Shown: in pieces, positions 1 to 7,756 of the stretch
Numbering within the stretch: position 1 is the first letter of the stretch
Layout: each line of letters opens with the position of its first letter
Assembly (NCBI GenBank): GCA_937901225.1
Contig: CALCGX010000135.1
Location: 1-31,835, forward strand
Origin: an uncultured Bacteroidales bacterium
Lineage (GTDB): Bacteria > Bacteroidota > Bacteroidia > Bacteroidales > Paludibacteraceae
Reading direction: 5' to 3'
Length of the DNA: 31,835 nt
The notes under the pieces: model-generated
The model's database searches: none
Seen by the model: only the letters and a program-made list of their open reading frames with translations
Told to the model about the DNA's origin: nothing
Program-made: the position numbers and the translations under genes

Positions 1-1020
1 GCACAACGCACCAAAGTGAGTCAAGCCCTGGCTAAAATCAATGCGGATATCTACGCTTTCGTAGAGATACAACTTGGACAAGGAGCTTTGGCAGAATTGG
101 CTGCTGACCTCACTAAAAACACGGGCAGAAACTTCACCTACATCAACGATGGTAGTAGCATTGATGGGACCTTTACAAAGGCAGGATATATCTATTGCAC
201 CGACAAAGTCACCCCTCATGGCAATATGCAGCACAACGACACCTATGTTGAGAATCGCAAGAAAGTGCAAGGTTTCACAGAGAAATCCTCTGGCGAGAAG
301 TTCATCCTCTCCGTCAACCACTTCAAAGCCAAGAGCGGTAGCGGTTCGGGTGCAAACAAAGATCAAGGTGACGGACAAGGCTCCTTCAATGCAGCCCGTG
401 TAAAAGAGGCTCAATCGATCCTCTCCAACTACTCTTCTTACACCTCCACTTTTGGGGATGACGATTTCCTCATCGTGGGCGACCTCAATGCCTACGGAAA
501 AGAAGATCCTATCACTACCCTTACCGACTGGGGGATGATTGATCTCCATCGCACTTTCCATGCAGACAGCAGCTATAGCTATGTGTATCAAGGCACTTTG
601 GGTTATCTCGACCATGCACTCTGCAACAGCACGCTCTACCCTCAAGTGACCGGTATGACACCTTATCATATCAACGCACCCGAGAAAGATGCATACACCT
701 ACGATGGCTCGTCCAACGACGGAACGATGTTCCGTTGCAGCGACCACGACCCTATCCTTATCGGACTCCGATTGGGCAAAGACAACACCACCACCGACAT
801 CACTTCCCCCACCTACGCCTTCTATTACAACCACGCTATCCGTGCCATTGAAAATGCGCAAGGTGGCACCTACACCATATACAATATAGATGGCACGATC
901 GTGGCACAGGAGTACATCACCTCCGCCACACACCCTCTCCCAAGCCTTGCACAAGGAATATATATCCTCACGATACAACACAATAACCAACGACAATCCG
1001 TTAAGTTTCTAAACCCTTAA
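1..1020 (+). CDS. Secreted endonuclease/exonuclease/phosphatase-family nuclease, 3' part, with T9SS sorting domain
   Basis: This is the C-terminal part of an ExeM/NucH-like extracellular DNase. The frame is open to the first base (codons for A-Q-R-T-K before the GTG at 16), and the reading QRTKVSQALAKINADIYAFVEIQ matches the start of the catalytic fold, so the gene continues upstream and the GTG is not a real start. Catalytic-fold landmarks are VEIQ (metal-binding Glu), VGDLNAYGKEDP (GDLNA motif), GYLDHAL and the terminal SDHDPILIGL motif. The last 65 residues or so (from about YAFYYNHAI to KFLNP) form a small beta domain with the IYNIDG...QGIYILTI pattern of a type A sorting domain recognised by the type IX secretion system, so the enzyme is probably exported to the surface or medium. 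Family role, not shown here: digestion of extracellular DNA or other phosphodiesters. The M13 peptidase follows 31 bases later on the same strand. Confidence 0.88.
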   Translation, partial: AQRTKVSQALAKINADIYAFVEIQLGQGALAELAADLTKNTGRNFTYINDGSSIDGTFTKAGYIYCTDKVTPHGNMQHNDTYVENRKKVQGFTEKSSGEKFILSVNHFKAKSGSGSGANKDQGDGQGSFNAARVKEAQSILSNYSSYTSTFGDDDFLIVGDLNAYGKEDPITTLTDWGMIDLHRTFHADSSYSYVYQGTLGYLDHALCNSTLYPQVTGMTPYHINAPEKDAYTYDGSSNDGTMFRCSDHDPILIGLRLGKDNTTTDITSPTYAFYYNHAIRAIENAQGGTYTIYNIDGTIVAQEYITSATHPLPSLAQGIYILTIQHNNQRQSVKFLNP

Positions 1021-1051
1021 AACTTTTAAAACTATTTCAACTTTCAAGTAT

Positions 1052-3076
1052 ATGAACAAACCATTTCTATTTTTCTTATCGCTTATGGCACTAACAGCAT
1101 GTACCAAGCAACAGACTACCGGTATTCATCTCGAGAACCTCGATACCACCGTAGTCGCACAAAACGATTTCTACCAATACGCCTGCGGCGGATGGATGAA
1201 GAACAACCCACTCCCTAACGAGTACAGCCGTTTTGGCTCATTCGACAAACTCGGACTCCAAAATCTGGAGCAAGTCAATGGACTCATCGCAGACATCGCT
1301 GCGAAACAACACCCTATGGGCTCTATTCCACAGAAGATTGGCGATGTTTATAATCTCTCTATGGACATCGAGCGCCGCAATGCAGAGAGCATCGCTCCTG
1401 TACTCCCTGTACTCGCTGAACTAGACGCTGTGACCGACAAGGACCAATGGTCTGCAGTTCTTGGCAAAGCCATGGACTACGGATTATGGGCCATGTACGT
1501 GGACGCAGACGCTATGAACTCCAGTATGAACATCCTCAACGAATACCAAGCTGGCTTCGCATTGAGCGAGAAAAGCTACTACTTCGACCAAGACGAGCAC
1601 ACCGCTCACATCCGTGCAGAATACCTCAAACACGTAGAGAAAATGTTCACGCTCTTTGGTATTGAGAACGCCGCAGAGAAAGCACAAACCGTGCTCCGTC
1701 TGGAGACTCGTTTGGCAGGTGCAGCCCTCAGCAATGTAGAGCTCCGCGACCCTGTAGCTAACTACAACAAGATGTCTATCGAAGAACTACAAGTACTTGT
1801 GCCTCAAGTAGATTGGGCAGTTTACTTCGGTGAGTTGTTCAGAAGTTCAGGGGTTGAGGTGGATAGCCTCAGCGTCGGTCAAGTTCGCCACTTGCAAGAG
1901 GCAGGTAAGATGCTTGCAGAGGAGTCACTCGAAGATATGAAAACCCTCTTCCAATGGCAAATCATTGACGGTAGTGCAGACTTCCTCACCGAGGAGATCT
2001 TCATGCAAAACTTCGAGTTCTACGGTCGCACCCTCAGCGGTCGCCAAGAGCCTACTCCACAATGGAAACGCGCCGTAGCCATGGTCAACGGTACACTCGG
2101 CGAAGCAGTAGGACAAATGTATGTGGAGAAGTACTTCCCAGAGGAGAACAAGACCCGCATGCTCGAACTCGTAGCTAACCTCCAGACAGCCCTTGGTCAA
2201 CGCATCCAAGCCCTTGAGTGGATGTCCGACGAGACCAAAGCTAAAGCCATGGAGAAGCTCAACACCTTTACCGTCAAGATCGGTTATCCTGACAAATGGC
2301 GTGATTATACCGCCCTGGAGATTGATCCTACGCTCACCTACTACGCCAATATCCAACGTGCAGCTAAGTTTGAGCAAGACTACTCACTCTCCTTCCTTGG
2401 CAAACCTGTGGATAAAGATAAGTGGTTCATGACCCCACAAACCGTCAACGCATACTACAACCCTGCTACCAACGAGATCTGCTTCCCTGCAGGTATCCTC
2501 CAATACCCATTCTTTGACATGAACGCAGACGACGCGTTCAACTATGGTGCTATCGGCGTGGTGATCGGTCATGAGATGACCCACGGCTTCGATGACCAGG
2601 GCTCACAATTCGACAAGGATGGCAACCTCATCAACTGGTGGACAGAAGAAGACCGTGCACGCTTCAAGGAGCGCACCAAAGTGATGGAAGAGTACTTCAA
2701 TGGCATTGAGGTAGCTCCTGGTACCTTCGCTAATGGCGCATTTACCTTAGGCGAGAACATCGCCGACCACGGTGGTTTACAAGTGGCTTACCTCGCGTTC
2801 TGCAATAGCGAGAAGGCTAAAGTTGAAAGTCAAAAGTTGAAAGTTGTGGACGGCTTCACACCAGAACAACGTTTCTTCTTGGCTTATTCCAATGTGTGGG
2901 CAGGTAATATCCGTGAAGAGGAGATTCTCCAACGCACCAAGAACGACCCTCACTCACTCGGTCGTTGGCGTGTGAACGGCGCATTGCCACACATCAACGC
3001 TTGGTATGAAGCTTGGAATGTAACACCTGAGTCACCTATGTACTTGGCTCCTGAGAAACGAGCTTCAATCTGGTAA
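1052..3076 (+). CDS. M13 family zinc metallopeptidase (neprilysin/PepO-like) lipoprotein
   Basis: A 674-residue protein with the full M13 layout. The N-terminus is a lipoprotein signal (hydrophobic stretch ending LTAC, so Cys17 would be acylated), which places it on the envelope. The M13 N-terminal domain starts at DTTVVAQNDFYQYACGGWM. The catalytic domain has NAYYNPATNEICFPAGIL, the zinc motif HEMTH at about residues 507-511 and the third ligand in ENIAD at about 568-572. The C-terminus carries the substrate-side NGALPHINAWYEAW stretch and ends RASIW, a variant of the usual CxVW end. M13 enzymes cleave oligopeptides of limited size. An odd feature is a lysine/valine-rich insert at about residues 588-599 between ENIADHGG and the conserved FTPEQRFFLAY block, encoded by a repetitive AAAGTTGAAAGT tract that resembles the DNA just upstream of the gene. 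It probably works on its own. Confidence 0.95.
   Translation: MNKPFLFFLSLMALTACTKQQTTGIHLENLDTTVVAQNDFYQYACGGWMKNNPLPNEYSRFGSFDKLGLQNLEQVNGLIADIAAKQHPMGSIPQKIGDVYNLSMDIERRNAESIAPVLPVLAELDAVTDKDQWSAVLGKAMDYGLWAMYVDADAMNSSMNILNEYQAGFALSEKSYYFDQDEHTAHIRAEYLKHVEKMFTLFGIENAAEKAQTVLRLETRLAGAALSNVELRDPVANYNKMSIEELQVLVPQVDWAVYFGELFRSSGVEVDSLSVGQVRHLQEAGKMLAEESLEDMKTLFQWQIIDGSADFLTEEIFMQNFEFYGRTLSGRQEPTPQWKRAVAMVNGTLGEAVGQMYVEKYFPEENKTRMLELVANLQTALGQRIQALEWMSDETKAKAMEKLNTFTVKIGYPDKWRDYTALEIDPTLTYYANIQRAAKFEQDYSLSFLGKPVDKDKWFMTPQTVNAYYNPATNEICFPAGILQYPFFDMNADDAFNYGAIGVVIGHEMTHGFDDQGSQFDKDGNLINWWTEEDRARFKERTKVMEEYFNGIEVAPGTFANGAFTLGENIADHGGLQVAYLAFCNSEKAKVESQKLKVVDGFTPEQRFFLAYSNVWAGNIREEEILQRTKNDPHSLGRWRVNGALPHINAWYEAWNVTPESPMYLAPEKRASIW
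2819..2846 (+). repeat. AAAGTTGAAAGT repeat tract inside the M13 peptidase gene
   Basis: Two imperfect copies of the unit AAAGTTGAAAGT lie in frame in the coding sequence and encode the K-V-E-S-Q-K-L-K-V segment. The inverted form of the same unit (TTTCAACTTTC) occurs in the short gap immediately upstream of this gene (about 1033-1047). The tract behaves like an intergenic repeat that entered the gene without breaking the frame. Confidence 0.6.
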
Positions 3077-3081
3077 AATAA

Positions 3082-3222
3082 GAACGCCGCTTAGCGGCTG
3101 TTAGATGCTAGACCACTTCGTTGTTAGAACGCACCTAAGGTGCTGTTAGATTCTTAGAGTCTAACTTCTAACAGGCGAAGCCGGTCTAACAGTAAAACGG
3201 TCTAACAGCGCAGCGATCTAAA
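3082..3222. repeat. Mirror-symmetric array of TGTTAGA/TCTAACA units between genes
   Basis: Three direct copies of TGTTAGA (3099-3105, 3122-3128, 3144-3150) are followed by three copies of its reverse complement TCTAACA (3167-3173, 3185-3191, 3201-3207). The orientation flips at the centre (TTAGAGTCTAA, about 3154-3164). Between units lie small self-complementary pieces such as GCCGCTTAGCGGC (3087-3099) and CACCTAAGGTG (3132-3142). Nothing coding is visible. It could fold as a hairpin or simply be a mobile intergenic repeat. Confidence 0.7.
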
Positions 3223-3233
3223 AACACAAACAT

Positions 3234-3539
3234 ATGGTAAAACACATCGTATTTTTTCGCCTCTTAGATGAGGCAGAGGGCAAGACAAAGTTGGAGAATG
3301 CCCAAATTATTCGTGACGGACTACTCGCATTACGCGAGAAGATTGATGTTCTTGTGGACGAGACCGTAGGTATCAATATCCCTAACGCTAAGAACACCGA
3401 CCACGATATTTGCCTTACTTGCACCTTCCGCACATGGGAGGATCTTGACACCTATGCTACTCACCCTGAGCATGTCAAGGTAGCGCAGTATATCGGCAAA
3501 TGCAAAGCAGCGCGTAGCGCTGTGGACTATGAAGAGTAA
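3234..3539 (+). CDS. Dabb-family (stress-responsive alpha/beta barrel) protein
   Basis: A complete 101-residue single-domain protein. It starts MVKHIVFFRL, has a central helix (KLENAQIIRDGLLALREKI), then VDETVGINI, HDICLTCTFRTWEDLDTYATHPEH and KVAQYIGKC. This order, with the conserved His in the first strand and the YxxHPxH-like YATHPEH motif, is typical of the Dabb ferredoxin-like fold. Such proteins dimerise; most bacterial members have no assigned reaction, so none is claimed. The coding end lies just upstream of the diaminopimelate dehydrogenase ATG at 3559, which suggests the two are co-transcribed, but no functional link is apparent. Upstream is the TGTTAGA repeat array, with no clear promoter. 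Confidence 0.88.
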   Translation: MVKHIVFFRLLDEAEGKTKLENAQIIRDGLLALREKIDVLVDETVGINIPNAKNTDHDICLTCTFRTWEDLDTYATHPEHVKVAQYIGKCKAARSAVDYEE

Positions 3540-3558
3540 TCTGCAAAACCACAAGACA

Positions 3559-4416
3559 ATGATTAAAGTTGCCATACTTGGGTATGGAAATATCGGCAAA
3601 GCAGCCGAGCAAGCCATACAAAAGGCTCCAGACATGGAGTTGGCTGGTATTTATCACCACAACGATTCTTTGGAGGACATACAAGCAGATGTGGTGCTTG
3701 TGTGCACACCTACACGCGAGATTCGCCACTATGCCAACCTATTGTTAGCCAAAGGGATATGTACTATTGACTCGTTTGACATCCATACCGAAATCTACTC
3801 ACATATGCAAGCGCTCAAGCCCATTGCCATGCAGCATGGAGCGGTAAGCATTATTTCGGCAGGCTGGGATCCTGGTACCGACTCCCTCATACGCACTATC
3901 ATGCTGGCAATGACACCAGAGGGACAAACATACACCAATTTTGGTCCAGGTCGCTCAATGGGACATACCGTAGCAGCCAAAGCTATTCAGGGCGTGAAAG
4001 ATGCCGTGTCCATCACGATTCCTATCGGAGAAGGCAAACACCAACGTGATGTATATATCCAACTGGAAGAGGGGGAGGATTTGCAAACCGTACAACAACG
4101 CATTATCAGCGACGACTACTTTGCCCATGACCCAATCAATGTGATTGCGGTGGATTCTGTCCTACCATTTGACACCCACAACCATGGTGTACTGATTCAG
4201 CGGGAAGGTGTTGCCAGTGGCATATCCGACCAGCAGTTGTCTTTTGCGATGACAATTAACAATCCTGCACTCACGGCACAAATCATGGTAGCCTGTGCGC
4301 GAGCAGCTATCCGAATGAAAGCGTCGCAGCAATATGGAGCGTTTACCACCATCCATATTCCGCCTATCTACTTGGTGCCATTGGATGAGGAGCAAGCCAT
4401 CAAAACATTGGTATAA
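3559..4416 (+). CDS. ddh: meso-Diaminopimelate D-dehydrogenase
   Basis: This enzyme makes meso-2,6-diaminopimelate directly from tetrahydrodipicolinate, ammonia and NADPH, bypassing the acylase branches of lysine and peptidoglycan-precursor synthesis. The N-terminus is a Rossmann fold with GYGNIG (residues 8-13). Family motifs follow: VVLVCTPT, DSFDIH, SAGWDPGTDSLIRTIM (substrate loop), GRSMGHT and HQRDVYIQLEEG. The product is about 285 residues, slightly shorter than the usual 300-330. I chose the ATG at 3559, because MIKVAILGYG matches the family start; an in-frame ATG at 3529 would add ten unrelated residues and overlap the preceding gene. A strong bidirectional terminator follows the stop. 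The enzyme is cytoplasmic. Confidence 0.9.
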   Translation: MIKVAILGYGNIGKAAEQAIQKAPDMELAGIYHHNDSLEDIQADVVLVCTPTREIRHYANLLLAKGICTIDSFDIHTEIYSHMQALKPIAMQHGAVSIISAGWDPGTDSLIRTIMLAMTPEGQTYTNFGPGRSMGHTVAAKAIQGVKDAVSITIPIGEGKHQRDVYIQLEEGEDLQTVQQRIISDDYFAHDPINVIAVDSVLPFDTHNHGVLIQREGVASGISDQQLSFAMTINNPALTAQIMVACARAAIRMKASQQYGAFTTIHIPPIYLVPLDEEQAIKTLV

Positions 4417-4421
4417 GATAA

Positions 4422-4450
4422 AAAAAAAGAGTCGATTCGACTCTTTTTTT
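4422..4450. terminator. Bidirectional intrinsic terminator between convergent genes
   Basis: The stem GAGTCGA/TCGACTC with a one-base loop is flanked by a run of A on the left and a run of T on the right. It therefore works as a hairpin plus U-tract for ddh on the plus strand and for the rhomboid gene on the minus strand. Confidence 0.88.
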
Positions 4451-4457
4451 ATGCCCG

Positions 4458-5273
4458 TTATAATGGTTTATGGTAGTGATAATCTCGATAATCCTTCGAA
4501 TCATCATCGCGCTTAATGCGTGGATGGTCATTCGGGAAACGCTCCTCCCACTTGTCTCGTATCTTATCCCAAAGACTAGTAAACCAACGTTTTATCCCAT
4601 ACCAATCTATACCTGGAGCATCACATCCGGCATAGCCTCTAAAGCGCCACCAGAGCAACAATACCCAACCAAACAACATGCCGCCCAAGTGCGCAAAATG
4701 CGCCACATTATCGCCTGAAGTAGGAGCTAATCCCGCAAACAACTCGATCAATGCATAAATCAGCACGAGCACGCGCGCACGTATTGGAATAGGTATGAAG
4801 AGGATAAACATCCGCACATCAGGGAATAGCCAACCAAAAGCTAATAAGATGCCAAACACTGCACCGCTGGCACCAATCGTTACCACACGATTAGCCAATG
4901 CTGTAGCCATAGTAGGAGTAACAGTATTCAAGATAGGTTGCAACTGCAATGCCCATACCGACTCTTGCACAATGGCTGCCCCTAAGCCCGTAATCAGATA
5001 GTAAATCAAGAAGCGTTTGCCACCCCAACGTTCTTCCAATGCAGGACCGAACATCATCACCGCAAACATATTGAAAAATAGGTGCGAGAAATTGGCATGC
5101 ATAAACATGTAGGTCAATGGCTGCCAGAGATAGAAATCAGAAGCCATCACATAATGCAAGCCCAACCAATGTGTCAGGTCAATGCCATGACGCCCCAAAG
5201 CTAAATCAGCCAACCAACATATTAAATTGATAAGGAGTAGATTTTTTGTAATCGGTGGTAAGTTTCTAAACAT
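4458..5273 (-). CDS. Rhomboid-family intramembrane serine protease
   Basis: A 271-residue membrane protein with about six hydrophobic segments. Diagnostic motifs in order: QPLTYMFMHANFSHLFFNM (residues 51-69, with the conserved His and Asn of transmembrane segment 2), EERWG (81-84, the loop-1 region), GASGAVFG with the nucleophile Ser136, and AHFAHLGG with the catalytic His195. This Ser-His dyad cuts transmembrane substrates within the bilayer. The C-terminal 50 residues are a charged cytoplasmic tail (WYGIKRWFTSLWDKIRDKWEERF, then an Asp/His/Tyr-rich end) outside the core fold. It is transcribed alone towards ddh from a promoter motif about 20 bases upstream. The substrate is unknown. Confidence 0.93.
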   Translation of the reverse strand: MFRNLPPITKNLLLINLICWLADLALGRHGIDLTHWLGLHYVMASDFYLWQPLTYMFMHANFSHLFFNMFAVMMFGPALEERWGGKRFLIYYLITGLGAAIVQESVWALQLQPILNTVTPTMATALANRVVTIGASGAVFGILLAFGWLFPDVRMFILFIPIPIRARVLVLIYALIELFAGLAPTSGDNVAHFAHLGGMLFGWVLLLWWRFRGYAGCDAPGIDWYGIKRWFTSLWDKIRDKWEERFPNDHPRIKRDDDSKDYRDYHYHKPL

Positions 5274-5294
5274 ATATTACTAATAAATTTTCTG

Positions 5295-5329
5295 CAAAAG
5301 TACTAAAAACACACGATATGACCTACAAA
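5295..5329 (-). promoter_or_regulatory. Bacteroidota promoter for the rhomboid gene
   Basis: On the minus strand a TACTTTTG -7 element (5302 to 5295) is preceded, after a 23-base spacer, by TTTG (5329 to 5326). This matches TTTG-n-TAnnTTTG, though the spacer is at the long end. Confidence 0.55.
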
Positions 5330-5404
5330 AATCATGCAAAAGCGGTTAAAATAGTCAAAATGGCAGAAAAATCGCACAAAAAACGTTTTTTTTGAGACAA
5401 AATA

Positions 5405-5435
5405 TTTGATATTTCCAAAAAATGTTGTAACTTTG
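5405..5435 (+). promoter_or_regulatory. Bacteroidota promoter for the HU gene
   Basis: TTTG (5405-5408), a 19-base spacer and TAACTTTG (5428-5435) match the Bacteroidota sigma-factor consensus closely. The predicted start about 7 bases further leaves an untranslated leader of about 60 bases containing an AT-rich stretch before the HU ATG at 5502. Confidence 0.78.
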
Positions 5436-5501
5436 CCCGAGATTTTTCGGAAAATACCGGGAAAATATATTAAACGTTTAATTATTTAATCTAAAATCGT
5501 T

Positions 5502-5765
5502 ATGAACAAAACTGATCTCGTAGCTGCTGTTGCAGCTCAAGCAGGCTTGACAAAAGCACAAGCACAAAAGGCTGTTGAGGCTACTGTTGATGCTATCGCA
5601 GGTGCATTGAAGGGTGGTGACAAAGTACAACTCGTTGGTTTCGGTACTTTCTCTGTAGTAGAGAAAGCTGCTCGTGAAGGCGTTAACCCAGCAACTGGTG
5701 CTAAGATCCAAATCCCAGCTAAGAAAGTTGCTAAATTCAAAGCTGGCGCTGGCTTGGCTCTCTAA
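5502..5765 (+). CDS. hup: HU-family DNA-binding protein
   Basis: An 87-residue nucleoid protein. It has the HU/IHF layout: N-terminal helices MNKTDLVAAVAAQAGLTKAQAQKAVEATVDAIAGAL, then GDKVQLVGFGTFSVVEKAAREGVNPATG (the beta arm with GFGTF and the R-x-G-x-NPxTG tip whose proline intercalates in DNA) and KIQIPAKKVAKFKAGAGLAL. HU bends and compacts DNA as a dimer. The gene is monocistronic, with a strong promoter upstream and a terminator hairpin after it, and its codon use is regular, as expected for an abundant protein. Confidence 0.97.
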   Translation: MNKTDLVAAVAAQAGLTKAQAQKAVEATVDAIAGALKGGDKVQLVGFGTFSVVEKAAREGVNPATGAKIQIPAKKVAKFKAGAGLAL

Positions 5766-5781
5766 TTGGCTAGAGGCATAT

Positions 5782-5814
5782 AACGAGTTGCTCTTATCGG
5801 GCAACTCGTTTTGT
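5782..5814 (+). terminator. Intrinsic terminator after the HU gene
   Basis: AACGAGTTGC (5782-5791) pairs perfectly with GCAACTCGTT (5801-5810) across a 9-base loop and is followed by TTTTG. Confidence 0.85.
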
Positions 5815-5882
5815 GTCAAAAATTAATCATCGATAATTAAACGTTCACATTTGATTGAATCAATTAAAATCCATTATAGACT

Positions 5883-6452
5883 ATGCTAAACATTATACTC
5901 TGTGGTGCCCCAGGTAGCGGAAAAGGCACACAATCCGACCTCATTGTAAAAAAATACGCTCTGCAACACCTCTCTACTGGTGATGCGCTCCGAGCTGAAA
6001 TAAAATCAGGTAGCGAACTTGGCAAAGAAATTGGCGAACTAATCGCAGGCGGAAACTTGGTGCCAGACCACAAGATGATTCACCTCATCGCACGCTATTT
6101 GGACAATCTACCAGAAGATTGCAAGGGCGTCATCTTCGACGGTTTCCCACGTACTGTAGCTCAAGCAGAAGCGCTGGAACTATTGCTGGAGCGTCGCAAT
6201 ATGAAAGCGGTATTGCTTGACCTTTTTGTAGAGGAAGATGAAGTGATCAAACGTCTTTTGAATCGTGGTAAGACCAGCGGTCGCACAGATGACAACTACG
6301 AGACGATCAAAAAGCGTTTGCAAGTATATCAAACAGAAACTAAGCCTGTTTGCACCTATTACCTCCATCGCCACAACTATTTTGCTATCAATGGCAATTA
6401 CTCGATGGAAGATACCTTCTGCCAAATCGACAATATTCTGCGTCTCATCTAA
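5883..6452 (+). CDS. adk: Adenylate kinase (short form)
   Basis: Catalyses ATP + AMP = 2 ADP in the cytoplasm. The P-loop is GAPGSGKGT (residues 8-16), followed by the AMP-binding LSTGDALRAEI and GFPRTVAQAE. RLLNRGKTSGRTDDNYETIKKRL covers the place where long forms carry a zinc-type LID domain. That domain is absent, giving the 189-residue short form usual in Bacteroidota. The C-terminal IDNILRLI is complete. obgE begins 28 bases after the stop, and adk-obgE adjacency is common in this phylum, so the two are probably one transcript. Confidence 0.97.
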   Translation: MLNIILCGAPGSGKGTQSDLIVKKYALQHLSTGDALRAEIKSGSELGKEIGELIAGGNLVPDHKMIHLIARYLDNLPEDCKGVIFDGFPRTVAQAEALELLLERRNMKAVLLDLFVEEDEVIKRLLNRGKTSGRTDDNYETIKKRLQVYQTETKPVCTYYLHRHNYFAINGNYSMEDTFCQIDNILRLI

Positions 6453-6480
6453 AAAAATATTTCAAAATTCATAATTGGAT

Positions 6481-7668
6481 ATGGCCTCATCCTCGTTTAT
6501 TGATTATGTAAAGATCTATTGCCGCTCTGGTAAGGGCGGTGCGGGTAGTATGCACTTCCACCGCGCAAAATACGTGCCTAAGGGCGGACCTGACGGTGGT
6601 GACGGTGGACGAGGAGGACATATCATCCTTCGTGGTAATCGCAACCTCTGGACATTGCTACACCTCAAGTATCAAAAACACATCTTCGCTACCGACGGCG
6701 GTAGCGGCGGTGCATCGCGCTCTTTCGGAAAAGATGGTGAGGACAAAATCATCGAAGTGCCTTGTGGTACAGTAGTGTACAACGGCGACACGGGCGAGTT
6801 TATGTGCGAGGTGAAGGAGCATCAAGAGGAGATTATCCTCTTCCGTGGCGGTAAAGGTGGACTGGGCAACTGGCACTTCCGCACAGCCACCAATCAAGCA
6901 CCTCGTTACGCACAGCCAGGTGAGCCATGCATGGAAGCCAATGTAATTCTGCAACTCAAGGTACTGGCAGATGTGGGTTTGGTAGGCTTCCCCAATGCAG
7001 GTAAGTCCACCCTGCTCTCTGTGGTTAGCGCAGCTAAACCAGAGATAGCGGATTATCCATTCACCACCTTGACACCGCAATTGGGTATTGTCTCCTACCG
7101 CGATAATCAGTCCTTCTGCATGGCTGATATACCAGGTATCATCGAAGGTGCAGCTGAAGGACGTGGACTAGGATTGCGTTTCTTGCGCCATATCGAGCGC
7201 AACGCGGTGCTGCTATTTATGGTGCCTGTTATCACCGAGGATATCCAACGCGAATATGAGATTTTGCTCGCCGAGTTGGAGAAATACAATCCGCAACTGC
7301 TGACCAAAGCACGTATCTTGGCCATCTCTAAATGCGATATTGCAGATCCAGAGATTGACTTGGAGAAATTGACCAAACAGTTGGCAGCAGAACTGGATAT
7401 TCCTGTGATTACGTTCTCTTCCGCGAGTGGTATGGGCATCACCGAACTCAAGGATATGCTTTGGGAAGAGCTCAACAAAGAGCAAAATCAAGTCATTGAA
7501 ATCTCACACGCACCTATTGAAGTCAAAGTCATCGAGCGCGATGACGACGACGATATGGACGATGATGACGAGCCACAAACCATCTACCTCAACGAAGTGG
7601 AAGAGGAATGGGACCTCGACAAATATCGTGGCATAGGTTGGGACACCCAAGACAATTTCGAAGAATAA
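6481..7668 (+). CDS. obgE: Obg-family GTPase (ribosome assembly)
   Basis: A GTPase that binds the 50S subunit and links ribosome maturation to nucleotide levels. The Obg domain comprises residues 1-157 or so, with the glycine-rich repeats KGGAGSMHFHR, KGGPDGGDGGRGGHI and GGKGGLGNWHF. The G domain has GFPNAGKST (G1, about residue 169), FTTLTPQLG (G2), DIPGIIEGAAEGRGLG (G3, about 216) and SKCD (G4 variant of NKxD, about 283), with SSASGMG as G5. The C-terminus has an Asp-rich stretch followed by a conserved-looking tail ending in WDTQDNFEE. I start at the ATG at 6481; a TTG two codons earlier is possible but less likely. AT-rich AATTC repeats lie on both sides of the gene. Confidence 0.96.
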   Translation: MASSSFIDYVKIYCRSGKGGAGSMHFHRAKYVPKGGPDGGDGGRGGHIILRGNRNLWTLLHLKYQKHIFATDGGSGGASRSFGKDGEDKIIEVPCGTVVYNGDTGEFMCEVKEHQEEIILFRGGKGGLGNWHFRTATNQAPRYAQPGEPCMEANVILQLKVLADVGLVGFPNAGKSTLLSVVSAAKPEIADYPFTTLTPQLGIVSYRDNQSFCMADIPGIIEGAAEGRGLGLRFLRHIERNAVLLFMVPVITEDIQREYEILLAELEKYNPQLLTKARILAISKCDIADPEIDLEKLTKQLAAELDIPVITFSSASGMGITELKDMLWEELNKEQNQVIEISHAPIEVKVIERDDDDDMDDDDEPQTIYLNEVEEEWDLDKYRGIGWDTQDNFEE

Positions 7669-7699
7669 TTCTAAATTCAAAATTCTGAATTCAAAATTA
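7666..7699. repeat. AATTCAAAATT-type short repeat between obgE and the ClC gene
   Basis: Tandem imperfect units of the AATTC-AAAATT type run from the obgE stop into the region where the next protein's N-terminus should begin. A related tract (TTCAAAATTCATAATT, about 6461-6476) stands upstream of obgE. The repeat seems to have displaced the start of the downstream gene. Confidence 0.5.
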
Positions 7700-7756
7700 A
7701 CATACGACCGCTTTATTGCTTGGCGTGAGCAGCATATCCCGCAAAAGAACCTCGTA

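Noticed and set aside
1925..2377. Long minus-strand reading frame of 150 codons inside the M13 peptidase
   Set aside because: It lies wholly antisense to a well-supported gene and its product has no recognisable fold; it follows from the codon pattern of the real gene.
3082..3222. CRISPR array
   Set aside because: Units are 7 bases, reverse direction halfway, and spacers are unequal and self-complementary; no cas genes are in the window.
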